Origin: Parolsenella sp958406235
GTDB taxonomy: Bacteria; Actinomycetota; Coriobacteriia; Coriobacteriales; Atopobiaceae
Assembly (NCBI RefSeq): GCF_039062465.1
Contig: NZ_JBCLNF010000001.1
Location: 372,001 to 436,000, forward strand
DNA: 64,000 nucleotides
Reading direction: 5' to 3'
A program made the translations under genes and the position numbers. Positions 41,773-48,935 of the stretch are shown here, in pieces. The notes under the pieces were generated by a model. That model searched no databases. It was given only the letters and a program-made list of their open reading frames with translations, and was not told the origin of the DNA. Within the stretch, counting starts at the first letter, position 1. Each line of letters begins with the position of its first letter.

Positions 41773-42489
41773 ATGGCCGACGCCGGCTATCTCACCATAG
41801 GAAAGGTCGTCTCCAAGCTTCAGGAGCAATACCCCGATCTTTCCGTTTCAAAAGTTCGCTATCTCGAGGACGAGGGACTTCTGACGCCATCAAGAACGCC
41901 AGGGGGATATCGTCTCTATTCCGCGCGTGACATCCAGCGCCTCGAGACAATCCTCTATCTTCAGAAGAGCCGCTTTTTGCCCCTTAGCGTTATCAAGGAT
42001 GAGCTTGACGGCAAAAAGGGGAATACGGACTCCACGCCTGAAGAAGGTACCGAGGCCACTTCAGACCCCATAGACCCCACGCTGTCCGTAAGCCCAGAGG
42101 CAGAGCGCGAGATGCACCCCATCGATAGGATTCCGGAAGTTGCAGGCGTTCCCATCTCTCTCGTTCGCAAGCTTGCGGATTGTTCAATTATCAAGCTCGT
42201 AAAATCGCCTGCCGGTAGAGATCTCGTTCGGGGGAGCGACCTTCGCCTCATTCGAGCTTGCAACGAACTCGCACGCTTTGGCATTGAGCCGAAGAATCTC
42301 CGCCAGTACCTCGCAGCCGCGAATCGCGAGATACCCATGTTTGAGCAGGCACTAGCTTCACTCTCTCGCCATCAGGGCGAAACTCCGGACGAGCGAAGGC
42401 TTCGACGAGAGGTTGCTCTTGACCGAATGCTTACGCTAACAGGTGTCGTACGAGGTTCAATCATGCGCAGAGAGTTGATTGACGATTAG
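41773..42489 (+). CDS. ftsR: MerR-family regulator, FtsR-like
   Basis: 238 aa. An N-terminal MerR winged helix: YLTIGKVVSKLQEQYPDLSV, SKVRYLEDEGLLTPSRTPGG and YRLYSARDIQRLETI. A second MerR-like helix region (about 110-170: VAGVPISLVRKLADCSIIKL) follows an acidic Ser/Thr/Glu linker. This tandem build and the position after an FHA gene match FtsR, an activator of ftsZ in Corynebacterium and Mycobacterium. No metal-binding Cys motif is seen. The upstream in-frame start lies in the FHA gene and is rejected. Confidence 0.8.
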   Translation: MADAGYLTIGKVVSKLQEQYPDLSVSKVRYLEDEGLLTPSRTPGGYRLYSARDIQRLETILYLQKSRFLPLSVIKDELDGKKGNTDSTPEEGTEATSDPIDPTLSVSPEAEREMHPIDRIPEVAGVPISLVRKLADCSIIKLVKSPAGRDLVRGSDLRLIRACNELARFGIEPKNLRQYLAAANREIPMFEQALASLSRHQGETPDERRLRREVALDRMLTLTGVVRGSIMRRELIDD

Positions 42490-42547
42490 CTGGTTGCCGG
42501 GCATTATGGCCCGCTGTATTATTCACAAATTTACACAAGGAGACATC

Positions 42548-43096
42548 GTGAGCGAAGATTACGAGGCACGCTTCCCGTACGAGAATCTCATCGTCGACAT
42601 TCCTGACTATCCGGAGCCTGGGGTCATCTTCAAGGACGTAACCCCTCTCATCTCTAACGCACAGGGCCTTGCGGCCTGTGTTGATGCAATCTCCGATCAC
42701 TTCCTTGGCAGGGGGATTACCAAGGTCATTGGATCTGAAGCGCGCGGTTTTCTCATTGGCGCACCGGTTGCTTATCGCCTTGGTGCCGGTTTCGTCCCTG
42801 CACGCAAGCCAGGCAAGCTTCCTCGCGAGGTTTATACGGAGAGCTACGCCCTTGAATACGGAACTGACGAGCTGCAGATTCATACCGACTCCATGACCTC
42901 CGACGACAAGGTCCTCGTGATTGACGACCTTATTGCAACCGCGGGCACCGCCCTTGCCACGGCACGCCTCGCCGAACAGACAGGCGCTACGGTCATTGGC
43001 TTTGCGTTCATCCTAGAGCTTGCGTTCCTCAATCCGCGCGAAGCCCTTGCCAAGGAATACGATCGAGAGATCTTCTCACTCGTTAAGGTTAAGTAG
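42548..43096 (+). CDS. apt: Adenine phosphoribosyltransferase
   Basis: Salvages adenine to AMP with PRPP. 182 aa. IVDIPDYPEPGVIFKDVTPL, SEARGFLIGAPVAYRLGAGF, ARKPGKLP, and the PRPP loop VLVIDDLIATAGTALATA. The GTG at 42548 with SD AAGGAG is chosen over upstream in-frame codons. Confidence 0.95.
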   Translation: MSEDYEARFPYENLIVDIPDYPEPGVIFKDVTPLISNAQGLAACVDAISDHFLGRGITKVIGSEARGFLIGAPVAYRLGAGFVPARKPGKLPREVYTESYALEYGTDELQIHTDSMTSDDKVLVIDDLIATAGTALATARLAEQTGATVIGFAFILELAFLNPREALAKEYDREIFSLVKVK

Positions 43097-43109
43097 GAGC
43101 ATCACATTC

Positions 43110-44702
43110 GTGGCTAGTGAAACCAAAGACCCCATTCGCAGGCGTTTGTCAAAGCGATTCCAAGTCAGCCTCGTATGGGAAGGCGCTCTCGTTGGCCTTC
43201 TCGGAGGGTCGATCATTACTCTCTATCGACTTTCGCTCACCTGGGCTGAAAAGACGATGAGATTTCTCACTAGCCAAATCTCCTCTAATATCCTTTTCAT
43301 TATCGGGTGGTTTGCCGCTCTTGCGATTATGGCTTTCGTTGTAGCCGCGCTTGTTCGTTTCGAGCCGGCTACCTCGGGTTCTGGTATTCCTCAAGTTGAT
43401 GCCGAGGTAATGGGCAAGTTGAGCGCGCCTTGGCATCGCGTCATTGTTGCGAAGTTCCTCGAGGGAACCGTGGGGGCTTTTGCCGGCTTGTCTCTTGGTA
43501 GAGAAGGCCCCTCAGTGCAACTGGGTGGCATGGCGGGCAAAGCCGTATCCAGAGCCTTCAAGCGTGGAAGGGGAGAGGAGCGCCTGCTCGTCACATGCGG
43601 GGCAGGTGCGGGTATGGCCGCGGCGTTCCATGCGCCCCTTACCGGCGTCATGTTCGCCCTCGAGGAGATTCACAAGACGTTCAATGCACCGCTCATCATC
43701 TCGGTCATGATGAGCGCAGTCATGAGCGACTACGTCGTCTCTCAGGTGCTTGGTCTATCTCCAGTCATAAGCTTCACGCTTATCGAGAACATTCCCCATG
43801 AGGCATATGCGCTTCTCATCGTCTTCGGAATCATAATTGGAGCAATCGGAGCACTGCATAACCTAGGCATGTTCGCCATTCAGAATGCTATGGCTCGCAT
43901 CAAGCTGCCGAATCCGCTTCGCTACATTATTCCGTTCATGCTTGCTGGCATTGTTGCCATCGCAGCCCCAGACCTCATGTGCGGAGGAGACGCGATCCTC
44001 GAGCTACTTATGCGTCCCCAGGGGCTAACGCTTGCAGCTCTCTTGCTGATCTTGCTCGGGAAGTACCTCTTTACCGGTGTTTGCTTTGGAGCTGGAACGC
44101 CTGGTGGCACGCTGTTCCCGTTGGTGGTTATGGGCGCTCTTGTCGGCACAATCTTCGGCGATGTGGCGACCGGCCTATTTGGGATGCATCAAAACCTCGT
44201 CATGAACTTCATGGTTCTTGGAATTGCCGGCCTTTTTGCTGGTGTCGTGAGGGCTCCCGTCACCGGAGTCGTCCTCGCATTCGAGCTAACCGGAAGTCTC
44301 GACGCGCTCCTTTCGCTGTCCATCGTGAGCGTCTTTGCTTACGTAACCGCCAATCTGCTCCAGGTTGATCCCTACTACGAGCATCTCCTTGCCAGGTTCC
44401 TCGGGATCAGCACCAACGAAACTCACGAGCACTGGGGTGGACACGGTAGGCAAATTCACAGTTACGTTGTTGAAGCGAGCTGCAATGCAGCCAATAAGGC
44501 AATCTCTGAGATACCCTGGCCTGAACACGCGCTTGTCGTATCCGTTCGCCGTCATGGCCGTGAGATATTGCCTAACGGCGCTCTAGTTCTTGAGGAAGGG
44601 GACCGGATTCTTGTCCTTATGGACGAGAAAGAGGGTGACGAATCAGAATCGACGGTTCGGATGCTTTGCCATGGGACATTTGTGCCAGAGGAAAGAGCCT
44701 AA
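43110..44702 (+). CDS. ClC-type chloride channel/antiporter with TrkA-C domain
   Basis: 530 aa with about 10-12 TM helices. Selectivity motifs: GSGIP (90-94), GREGPSV (130-136) with the gating Glu132, and GAGTPGGTLFP. The internal proton Glu is kept in MFALEEIH, which favours a Cl-/H+ antiporter over a channel; the fluoride-type ClC signature is absent. A cytosolic TrkA-C-like domain (about 445-520) ends the protein. GTG start. It is the last + strand gene before a convergent junction; a 15-bp terminator hairpin follows. Confidence 0.92.
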   Translation: MASETKDPIRRRLSKRFQVSLVWEGALVGLLGGSIITLYRLSLTWAEKTMRFLTSQISSNILFIIGWFAALAIMAFVVAALVRFEPATSGSGIPQVDAEVMGKLSAPWHRVIVAKFLEGTVGAFAGLSLGREGPSVQLGGMAGKAVSRAFKRGRGEERLLVTCGAGAGMAAAFHAPLTGVMFALEEIHKTFNAPLIISVMMSAVMSDYVVSQVLGLSPVISFTLIENIPHEAYALLIVFGIIIGAIGALHNLGMFAIQNAMARIKLPNPLRYIIPFMLAGIVAIAAPDLMCGGDAILELLMRPQGLTLAALLLILLGKYLFTGVCFGAGTPGGTLFPLVVMGALVGTIFGDVATGLFGMHQNLVMNFMVLGIAGLFAGVVRAPVTGVVLAFELTGSLDALLSLSIVSVFAYVTANLLQVDPYYEHLLARFLGISTNETHEHWGGHGRQIHSYVVEASCNAANKAISEIPWPEHALVVSVRRHGREILPNGALVLEEGDRILVLMDEKEGDESESTVRMLCHGTFVPEERA

Positions 44703-44738
44703 GACCGAAAAAGGTATCGAATCTAAATCAGTAGTCAT

Positions 44739-44774
44739 GAAACGGGGTCGCGAGCAGTATCGCGGCCCCGTTTC
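44739..44774 (+). terminator. Terminator after the ClC gene
   Basis: A 15-bp stem (44739-44753 with 44760-44774, loop GCAGTA) containing GAAACGGGG/CCCCGTTTC and one G-U pair. No long T-run follows. Confidence 0.75.
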
Positions 44775-44833
44775 GGTTGGGATGCCTAGCTCTCTTGGCA
44801 TCATTCATGCATGCAAATGCTATTAGCAGCTAC

Positions 44834-45078
44834 TTTACATAAGATATATTATCGTTATTTAATAACACATTGAGGAAAGGGGAGTCGGGAGCCAATTCAT
44901 GTTTCTTCAAGTAGCTAACTAATTAGGGCAACGCACGTAATCGTAACGAAGATTGAAGCAGCGACGGCGAATGGATTCGACACGATAAACGCGCGTAAAC
45001 TGTTAGCCGCAACCAAAAGTCGTTAATAAGACACGGGCAACGTCGTGCTTATCAACCCGTGAGTGCACACGGGTTGAT
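44834..45078 (+). ncRNA. Candidate small RNA in the ClC-trxB intergenic region
   Basis: The 377-bp gap has no plausible ORF. TTTACA (44834-44839) with TTTAAT (44858-44863, 18-bp spacer) could be a promoter in an AT-rich patch. About 200 nt downstream are two tandem hairpins: 45026-45052 (ATAAG-CACG stem, one bulge) and 45051-45078 (perfect 11-bp ATCAACCCGTG stem, loop AGTGCA), the latter two bases from the trxB stop. Words TGGATTCGACA and AGCCGCAA resemble the 5' half of tmRNA, but the rest of tmRNA is missing. The existence of a transcript is inferred. Confidence 0.3.
45051..45078. terminator. Bidirectional hairpin at the end of trxB
   Basis: ATCAACCCGTG (45051-45061), loop AGTGCA, CACGGGTTGAT (45068-45078): perfect 11-bp stem between convergent transcripts; no T-run on either side. 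Confidence 0.6.
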
Positions 45079-45079
45079 A

Positions 45080-46015
45080 TTAGATGCTATCCAAATAGCG
45101 CATTGCAGATTGAGCAGCGACGGCACCATCAGACACCGCAGTTACCACCTGCCTGAGCGGCTTTTCGCGAACATCGCCTGCGCAGAACAATCCCGGCGTC
45201 TTCGTAGCCATGGAATCATCCGTTATGATCGAACCATCAGTGGCAAGATCAACGAGGCCAGCAACCAATGCAGTATCTGCATCATGGCCAACCGCAACAA
45301 AGATGCCAAATGAGCCGGGATCACATTCTATGGTCTCAACTTCATCATTCACTAAGCTCCTGAGCGTAATCTTGCTAGGAAGCATTTCTCCTTCGATCGA
45401 CTCAATTTTAGTTTGGTACCTAACTGAAATTGAGTTCGTACTCGAAATCTTGTCTTGCAGGCTCTGAACGGCACGCATCCGGTCCTTGCGAACGACCATC
45501 GTGACCTGTTTACCTATCTTGGAAAGGTAAAGGGCCTCTTCGCATGCCGTGTTGCCTCCACCGACAACATAGATATCCTTGTCACGATAAAACATACCAT
45601 CACATGTGGCGCAATAGGAAACGCCTCTCCCACGGAACGAATCCTCACCGGCAAACCCAGCCATGCGTGGTTGAGCACCTGCGGTATAAACGACAGCCTT
45701 TGCCTTAAGGATCACACCGTAGCATTCCAGCTCAAATCCATCTGCTGTTTTCGAAAGGCTTGTAACCTCATCCTGAAGAATCGAAGCCCCGAGCGATTTT
45801 GCGTGTTCATAAAGCTGTTCGCCTAGGTCACGACCAGTTATTTGAGGCAATCCAGGATAGTTATCGACTTCAGGCGTGGTGGAAATCTGACCGCCAAATG
45901 CACCCCTCTCGACCGTTATGGCGTCAATGCCATAACGCGTGGCATAAAGAGCACAGGCGAGGCCGGCTGGGCCTCCGCCGACTATGACAAGGTCATGGCT
46001 TTCAGTGGCGATCAT
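45080..46015 (-). CDS. trxB: Thioredoxin reductase
   Basis: 311 aa FAD/NADPH enzyme. FAD motif VIVGGGPAGLACALYA, redox pair C135-A-T-C138 in SYCATCDG, NADPH motif VVGGGNTACEEALYLSKIG and the C-terminal FAD block PGLFCAGDVREKPLRQVVTAVSDGA. No thioredoxin gene is adjacent. It is the third gene of nrdR-dut-trxB on the minus strand, 41 bp after dut. All three relate to deoxynucleotide supply, since TrxB feeds electrons to ribonucleotide reductase. Confidence 0.95.
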   Translation of the reverse strand: MIATESHDLVIVGGGPAGLACALYATRYGIDAITVERGAFGGQISTTPEVDNYPGLPQITGRDLGEQLYEHAKSLGASILQDEVTSLSKTADGFELECYGVILKAKAVVYTAGAQPRMAGFAGEDSFRGRGVSYCATCDGMFYRDKDIYVVGGGNTACEEALYLSKIGKQVTMVVRKDRMRAVQSLQDKISSTNSISVRYQTKIESIEGEMLPSKITLRSLVNDEVETIECDPGSFGIFVAVGHDADTALVAGLVDLATDGSIITDDSMATKTPGLFCAGDVREKPLRQVVTAVSDGAVAAQSAMRYLDSI

Positions 46016-46056
46016 GGACAGTCATCTCCTCAAAGACGGCAGAAATCGTGTTCAAA

Positions 46057-46506
46057 CTACGCAACACCGCTTGAACCGAAGCCGCCAGTCCCCCTGTCGG
46101 TCTCATCAAGCTCTTCGACCTCGGACAGAGTGACCGCCGGGACTTTTTGGATAACCAGCTGAGCGATTCTTTCGCCCCGTTCGATATGAATCGTCTTCTC
46201 GGGATCAAGGTTAATGGCGCAGACCTTAAGCTCTCCACGGTAATGCGAATCAATAAGACCAGGTGTGTTAGCCATAGAAAGGCCCTCGCGCAAGGCAAGC
46301 CCACTCCTAGGCTGAACAAAGCCGGCATAACCTTCCGGAATCGCAATCGCGAGACCCGTAGAAACGAGCCTACGCTCGAACGGCGCAAGGCTCACGTCTT
46401 CAGAAGAGCGAAGATCGAGTCCCGCATCACCTTGATAGGCATAGGCGGGAAGTTGCACCGACTTATCAAGCCTTTTGATTGGAAGAACGATCTCGTCATT
46501 GTTCAT
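46057..46506 (-). CDS. dut: Deoxyuridine 5'-triphosphate nucleotidohydrolase
   Basis: Trimeric dUTPase, 149 aa, removing dUTP and giving dUMP for thymidylate. The five motifs are seen: DAGLDLRSSED, PRSGLALREG, GLIDSHYRGEL, RIAQLVIQKV and RGTGGFGSSG (the glycine-rich C-terminal arm). It overlaps nrdR by 11 bases. Confidence 0.96.
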   Translation of the reverse strand: MNNDEIVLPIKRLDKSVQLPAYAYQGDAGLDLRSSEDVSLAPFERRLVSTGLAIAIPEGYAGFVQPRSGLALREGLSMANTPGLIDSHYRGELKVCAINLDPEKTIHIERGERIAQLVIQKVPAVTLSEVEELDETDRGTGGFGSSGVA

Positions 46507-46951
46507 TAGACAGTCTCCTCAGCTCGGCGGAAAACTCGTCGATATCTTTGAAGTCGCGATATACGGATGCGAAGCGAACATACGCAACCTTATCTATGTC
46601 GGCAAGGCGCTTCAAAACCATCTCACCAAGAGCGCTAGAGTCCACCTCGGTAATACCGTGGTCACGGAGATCGGACTCGATATCAACAATGATGGAGTCC
46701 AAAACATCGACAGGAATATCGCGCTTAACCGTCGCCCTAACAAGGCCGCGCATGATCTTCTCACGATCAAAAGGTTCTTTGGTACCAGAGTGCTTTAAAA
46801 CAACGAGCGGCAGTTCCTCGCGGCGCTCGTACGTCGTAAACCTGAATCCGCATTGCGTGCACTCGCGACGACGCCGAATCGAATCGTTACTCTCCGCAGG
46901 ACGGGAATCGACAACCTTTGACTCTTCGCAGCCACACTTTGGACAGCGCAT
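46496..46951 (-). CDS. nrdR: Transcriptional repressor NrdR
   Basis: 151 aa repressor of ribonucleotide reductase genes that senses ATP/dATP. Zinc ribbon C3, C6, C31, C34 (MRCPKCG and CTQCGFRFTTYE) is followed by the ATP-cone domain (VVLKHSGTKEPFDREKIMRG and VAYVRFASVYRDF). No nrd genes are in this window. It lies 59 bp after the small membrane-protein gene. Confidence 0.97.
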   Translation of the reverse strand: MRCPKCGCEESKVVDSRPAESNDSIRRRRECTQCGFRFTTYERREELPLVVLKHSGTKEPFDREKIMRGLVRATVKRDIPVDVLDSIIVDIESDLRDHGITEVDSSALGEMVLKRLADIDKVAYVRFASVYRDFKDIDEFSAELRRLSNEQ

Positions 46952-47010
46952 GGTACTCCCCTCGATAATACATTCTCAAGGAAAGATACCATAAGCAGCC
47001 ATTATCTGAG

Positions 47011-47256
47011 CTAGAAGACGCCTCGAGTATACGTCCAGAAGGCGAGAACGATGATAGAGGTAACGATGAATGCGAGCATCCCGCCGAGCTCTTCGCGAGC
47101 ACCGAGGGCCGGAGCATTCAGAGAGGCGACGTTGGGCCTCAAATTCTCTGAAGCAGGCAAAGCAGTAAATTTGCCGCCACCAATGACGGTGAAGTTAGCA
47201 GCAGCCTGCGGCTTAAGGGCAGATGTGCCGGACACGAAATACATATCGTTCGTCAT
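47011..47256 (-). CDS. Small single-TM protein divergent from lexA, likely SOS-regulated
   Basis: 81 aa. A polar, Ala/Asn/Pro-rich N-terminal part (about 1-55) is followed by one hydrophobic segment, LGGMLAFIVTSIIVLAFWTY (57-76), and a short basic end TRGVF. No signal peptide, no LysM. SD GGGGAGGA lies about ten bases before the ATG. Its predicted promoter holds one LexA box in the spacer and another at the start site. In other Gram-positives the gene divergent from lexA is the SOS division inhibitor YneA (TM + LysM); this protein occupies that place and has one TM but no LysM. A division-inhibitor role is inferred from context only. I do not recognise the family. Confidence 0.75.
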   Translation of the reverse strand: MTNDMYFVSGTSALKPQAAANFTVIGGGKFTALPASENLRPNVASLNAPALGAREELGGMLAFIVTSIIVLAFWTYTRGVF

Positions 47257-47331
47257 AATCTTAAGTCCTCCCCAATAAGCAACTTTTACAGCATCTATCT
47301 AACTTCATCTTGCGGACATTAATCTATGCCT

Positions 47332-47343
47332 GAACATTTGTTC
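47332..47343. promoter_or_regulatory. LexA box 1
   Basis: GAACATTTGTTC, a perfect GAAC-N4-GTTC palindrome at the predicted transcription start of the small membrane-protein gene. Confidence 0.8.
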
Positions 47344-47350
47344 TATAAGT

Positions 47351-47378
47351 AGAATACTCGTACGCTTGTTCGTGTCAA
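47351..47378 (-). promoter_or_regulatory. Promoter of the small membrane-protein gene with LexA box 2 in its spacer
   Basis: On the minus strand: TTGACA (47378-47373), 16-bp spacer, TATTCT (47356-47351). The spacer contains CGAACAAGCGTACG (47372-47359), one mismatch from CGAAC-N4-GTTCG. The leader to the ATG is about 88 nt. Confidence 0.7.
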
Positions 47379-47388
47379 GTAGAAATAA

Positions 47389-47427
47389 GAACATTTGTTT
47401 GAATGCAAAAGCGAACGGGTGTATGAT
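47389..47427 (+). promoter_or_regulatory. lexA promoter with LexA box 3
   Basis: TTGAAT (47399-47404), 17-bp spacer, TATGAT (47422-47427); GAACATTTGTTT (47389-47400) overlaps the -35. This predicts autoregulation. Confidence 0.65.
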
Positions 47428-47449
47428 TGCTCAAAACAAAGGAGGAGAC

Positions 47450-48103
47450 ATGCCCAAAGAGAAAATCACCAAACGTCAGCAGCAGGCGTTCGAATTCATT
47501 TGTGCATTTACGGCGGAACATGGCTATCCCCCTTCAGTTCGAGAGATAGGCTCAGCTATCGGCCTCTCCTCGCCCTCGACCGTCCACTCCCATCTCCACA
47601 AGCTCGAAGAAGCCGGCTACATAAAAAGAGATCCGAATAAGCCGCGTACGATTGAAATCTGCGAAGATGCCAAAACGCGAGCCAAACAAAGCCCAAAGCT
47701 TGTTGAGGTAAAGCAGGACGTCAACACAAATACGGTGACTCTACCGCTCGTTGGTCGCGTAGCCGCAGGCTTGCCTATTCTCGCCGAACAAAACGTTGAG
47801 GAAGTCATGACCCTGCCCACGAACGTTGTGGGCGACTCGAGTTCCTTCATCCTTCGCGTCCGCGGCGAATCGATGATTAATGCTGGCATTTTTGACGGCG
47901 ACTACATCGTTGTCAGAGAACAACATGACGCCCATAACGGAGAGATTGTCGTCGCCCTCATTGAAGACTCCGCAACCGTTAAAACCTTCTACAGGGAAAA
48001 GGATCGCATTCGCCTTCAGCCCGAGAATGACACGATGGAACCCATCTATGCAATTAACCCAACGATCCTCGGTCGCGTCACCGGTCTTTTCCGATCTATG
48101 TAG
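47450..48103 (+). CDS. lexA: SOS repressor LexA
   Basis: 217 aa. An N-terminal winged helix (TKRQQQAFEFICAFTAEHGY and SVREIGSAIGLSSPSTVHSH) binds the SOS boxes. The C-terminal S24 protease domain has the cleavage site A106-G107 (VAAGLP), Ser141 (RGESMINAG) and Lys178 (SATVKTF). The start is the ATG at 47450 with SD AAAGGAGG; an upstream in-frame codon at 47366 lies inside the promoter. Four boxes of this type are seen in the window: three here and one at recA. Confidence 0.97.
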   Translation: MPKEKITKRQQQAFEFICAFTAEHGYPPSVREIGSAIGLSSPSTVHSHLHKLEEAGYIKRDPNKPRTIEICEDAKTRAKQSPKLVEVKQDVNTNTVTLPLVGRVAAGLPILAEQNVEEVMTLPTNVVGDSSSFILRVRGESMINAGIFDGDYIVVREQHDAHNGEIVVALIEDSATVKTFYREKDRIRLQPENDTMEPIYAINPTILGRVTGLFRSM

Positions 48104-48110
48104 GTCAGCA

Positions 48111-48923
48111 ATGGGTTCAAGCCAAAGAGTACGCGGCTATGATGTCCTGCGAGGTTTTTCCGTCGTGTCGATGGTCGCGTTTCATGCCTGCTATGACATC
48201 GTCTATCTCTGGGATGTTCGTTTGGGCTGGTTTAGAAGCCCACTGCAGGACGTTTGGCGAGCTTCCATCTCGTGGTGCTTCCTGCTCATCGCGGGAATCA
48301 TGTGTAGCTACTCGAGAAACAACCTGAAGCGGGCCCTAAAATACCTATTCGTCGCAGCCATCATCTGGATTGCGACGACGTTGATTGCCGTAGACACACC
48401 TATTAGCTACGGGATCATTTACTGCATGAGCTTCAGCTCGCTTCTGGCCTGGGCACTTAATGAGCCCTTGCGCAAAAAACGAGATGCATGCGAAATCGAA
48501 CATGACGGTCTTGTCTCGCACCAGTCAAATGATTTGAAACCAGTCAAACTCGCAATTGCAGCGGCTACGCTATTCTTGGCATTTTTGCTAACCCTAGAAG
48601 TGCCGCAAGGCAGACTTGGGTTAGGCAGCTTTGGCGGGCCTTACGTTACGTTGCCGAAGGGCCTCTACACGACAGAGGCGCTGAACTGGCTGGGGTTTCC
48701 AGGGCCATCATTTGCTTCGGGTGATTACTATCCGCCAATCCCCTATTCGCTTCTGTTCCTCGTGGGGTCAGCACTCGGCCTAAATATGAAGCTCCATGGA
48801 GTACCCAGTATCTTAAATAAGATGAGATGCGCTCCTCTAGAGTGGATTGGCAGACACGCCCTGGAAATCTACGTGGTTCATCAGCCAATCGTTCTAGCGC
48901 TTCTCACCTTGGTCTTAGGCTAG
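48111..48923 (+). CDS. DUF1624/HGSNAT-like membrane protein
   Basis: 270 aa with about seven TM segments. It starts RVRGYDVLRGFSVVSMVAFHACYDIVYLWD, the R-x5-D-x2-R-G pattern of heparan-alpha-glucosaminide acetyltransferase-like (DUF1624) proteins, and ends LEWIGRHALEIYVVHQP, another conserved block. It probably transfers an acyl group across the membrane to an envelope sugar, but the substrate is unknown. The gene starts seven bases after lexA, so it may be cotranscribed with it. The ATG at 48111 is chosen because upstream frame lies within lexA. Confidence 0.82.
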   Translation: MGSSQRVRGYDVLRGFSVVSMVAFHACYDIVYLWDVRLGWFRSPLQDVWRASISWCFLLIAGIMCSYSRNNLKRALKYLFVAAIIWIATTLIAVDTPISYGIIYCMSFSSLLAWALNEPLRKKRDACEIEHDGLVSHQSNDLKPVKLAIAAATLFLAFLLTLEVPQGRLGLGSFGGPYVTLPKGLYTTEALNWLGFPGPSFASGDYYPPIPYSLLFLVGSALGLNMKLHGVPSILNKMRCAPLEWIGRHALEIYVVHQPIVLALLTLVLG

Positions 48924-48935
48924 ACCTTCGCGCTG

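Noticed and set aside
44834..45078. Complete tmRNA (ssrA) gene
   Set aside because: The tag reading frame, pseudoknots and the 3' tRNA-like half are absent, and trxB begins two bases after the hairpin.
47366..47449. N-terminally extended LexA
   Set aside because: The extension reads through the LexA box and the promoter; the ATG at 47450 has a strong SD and matches the family start.
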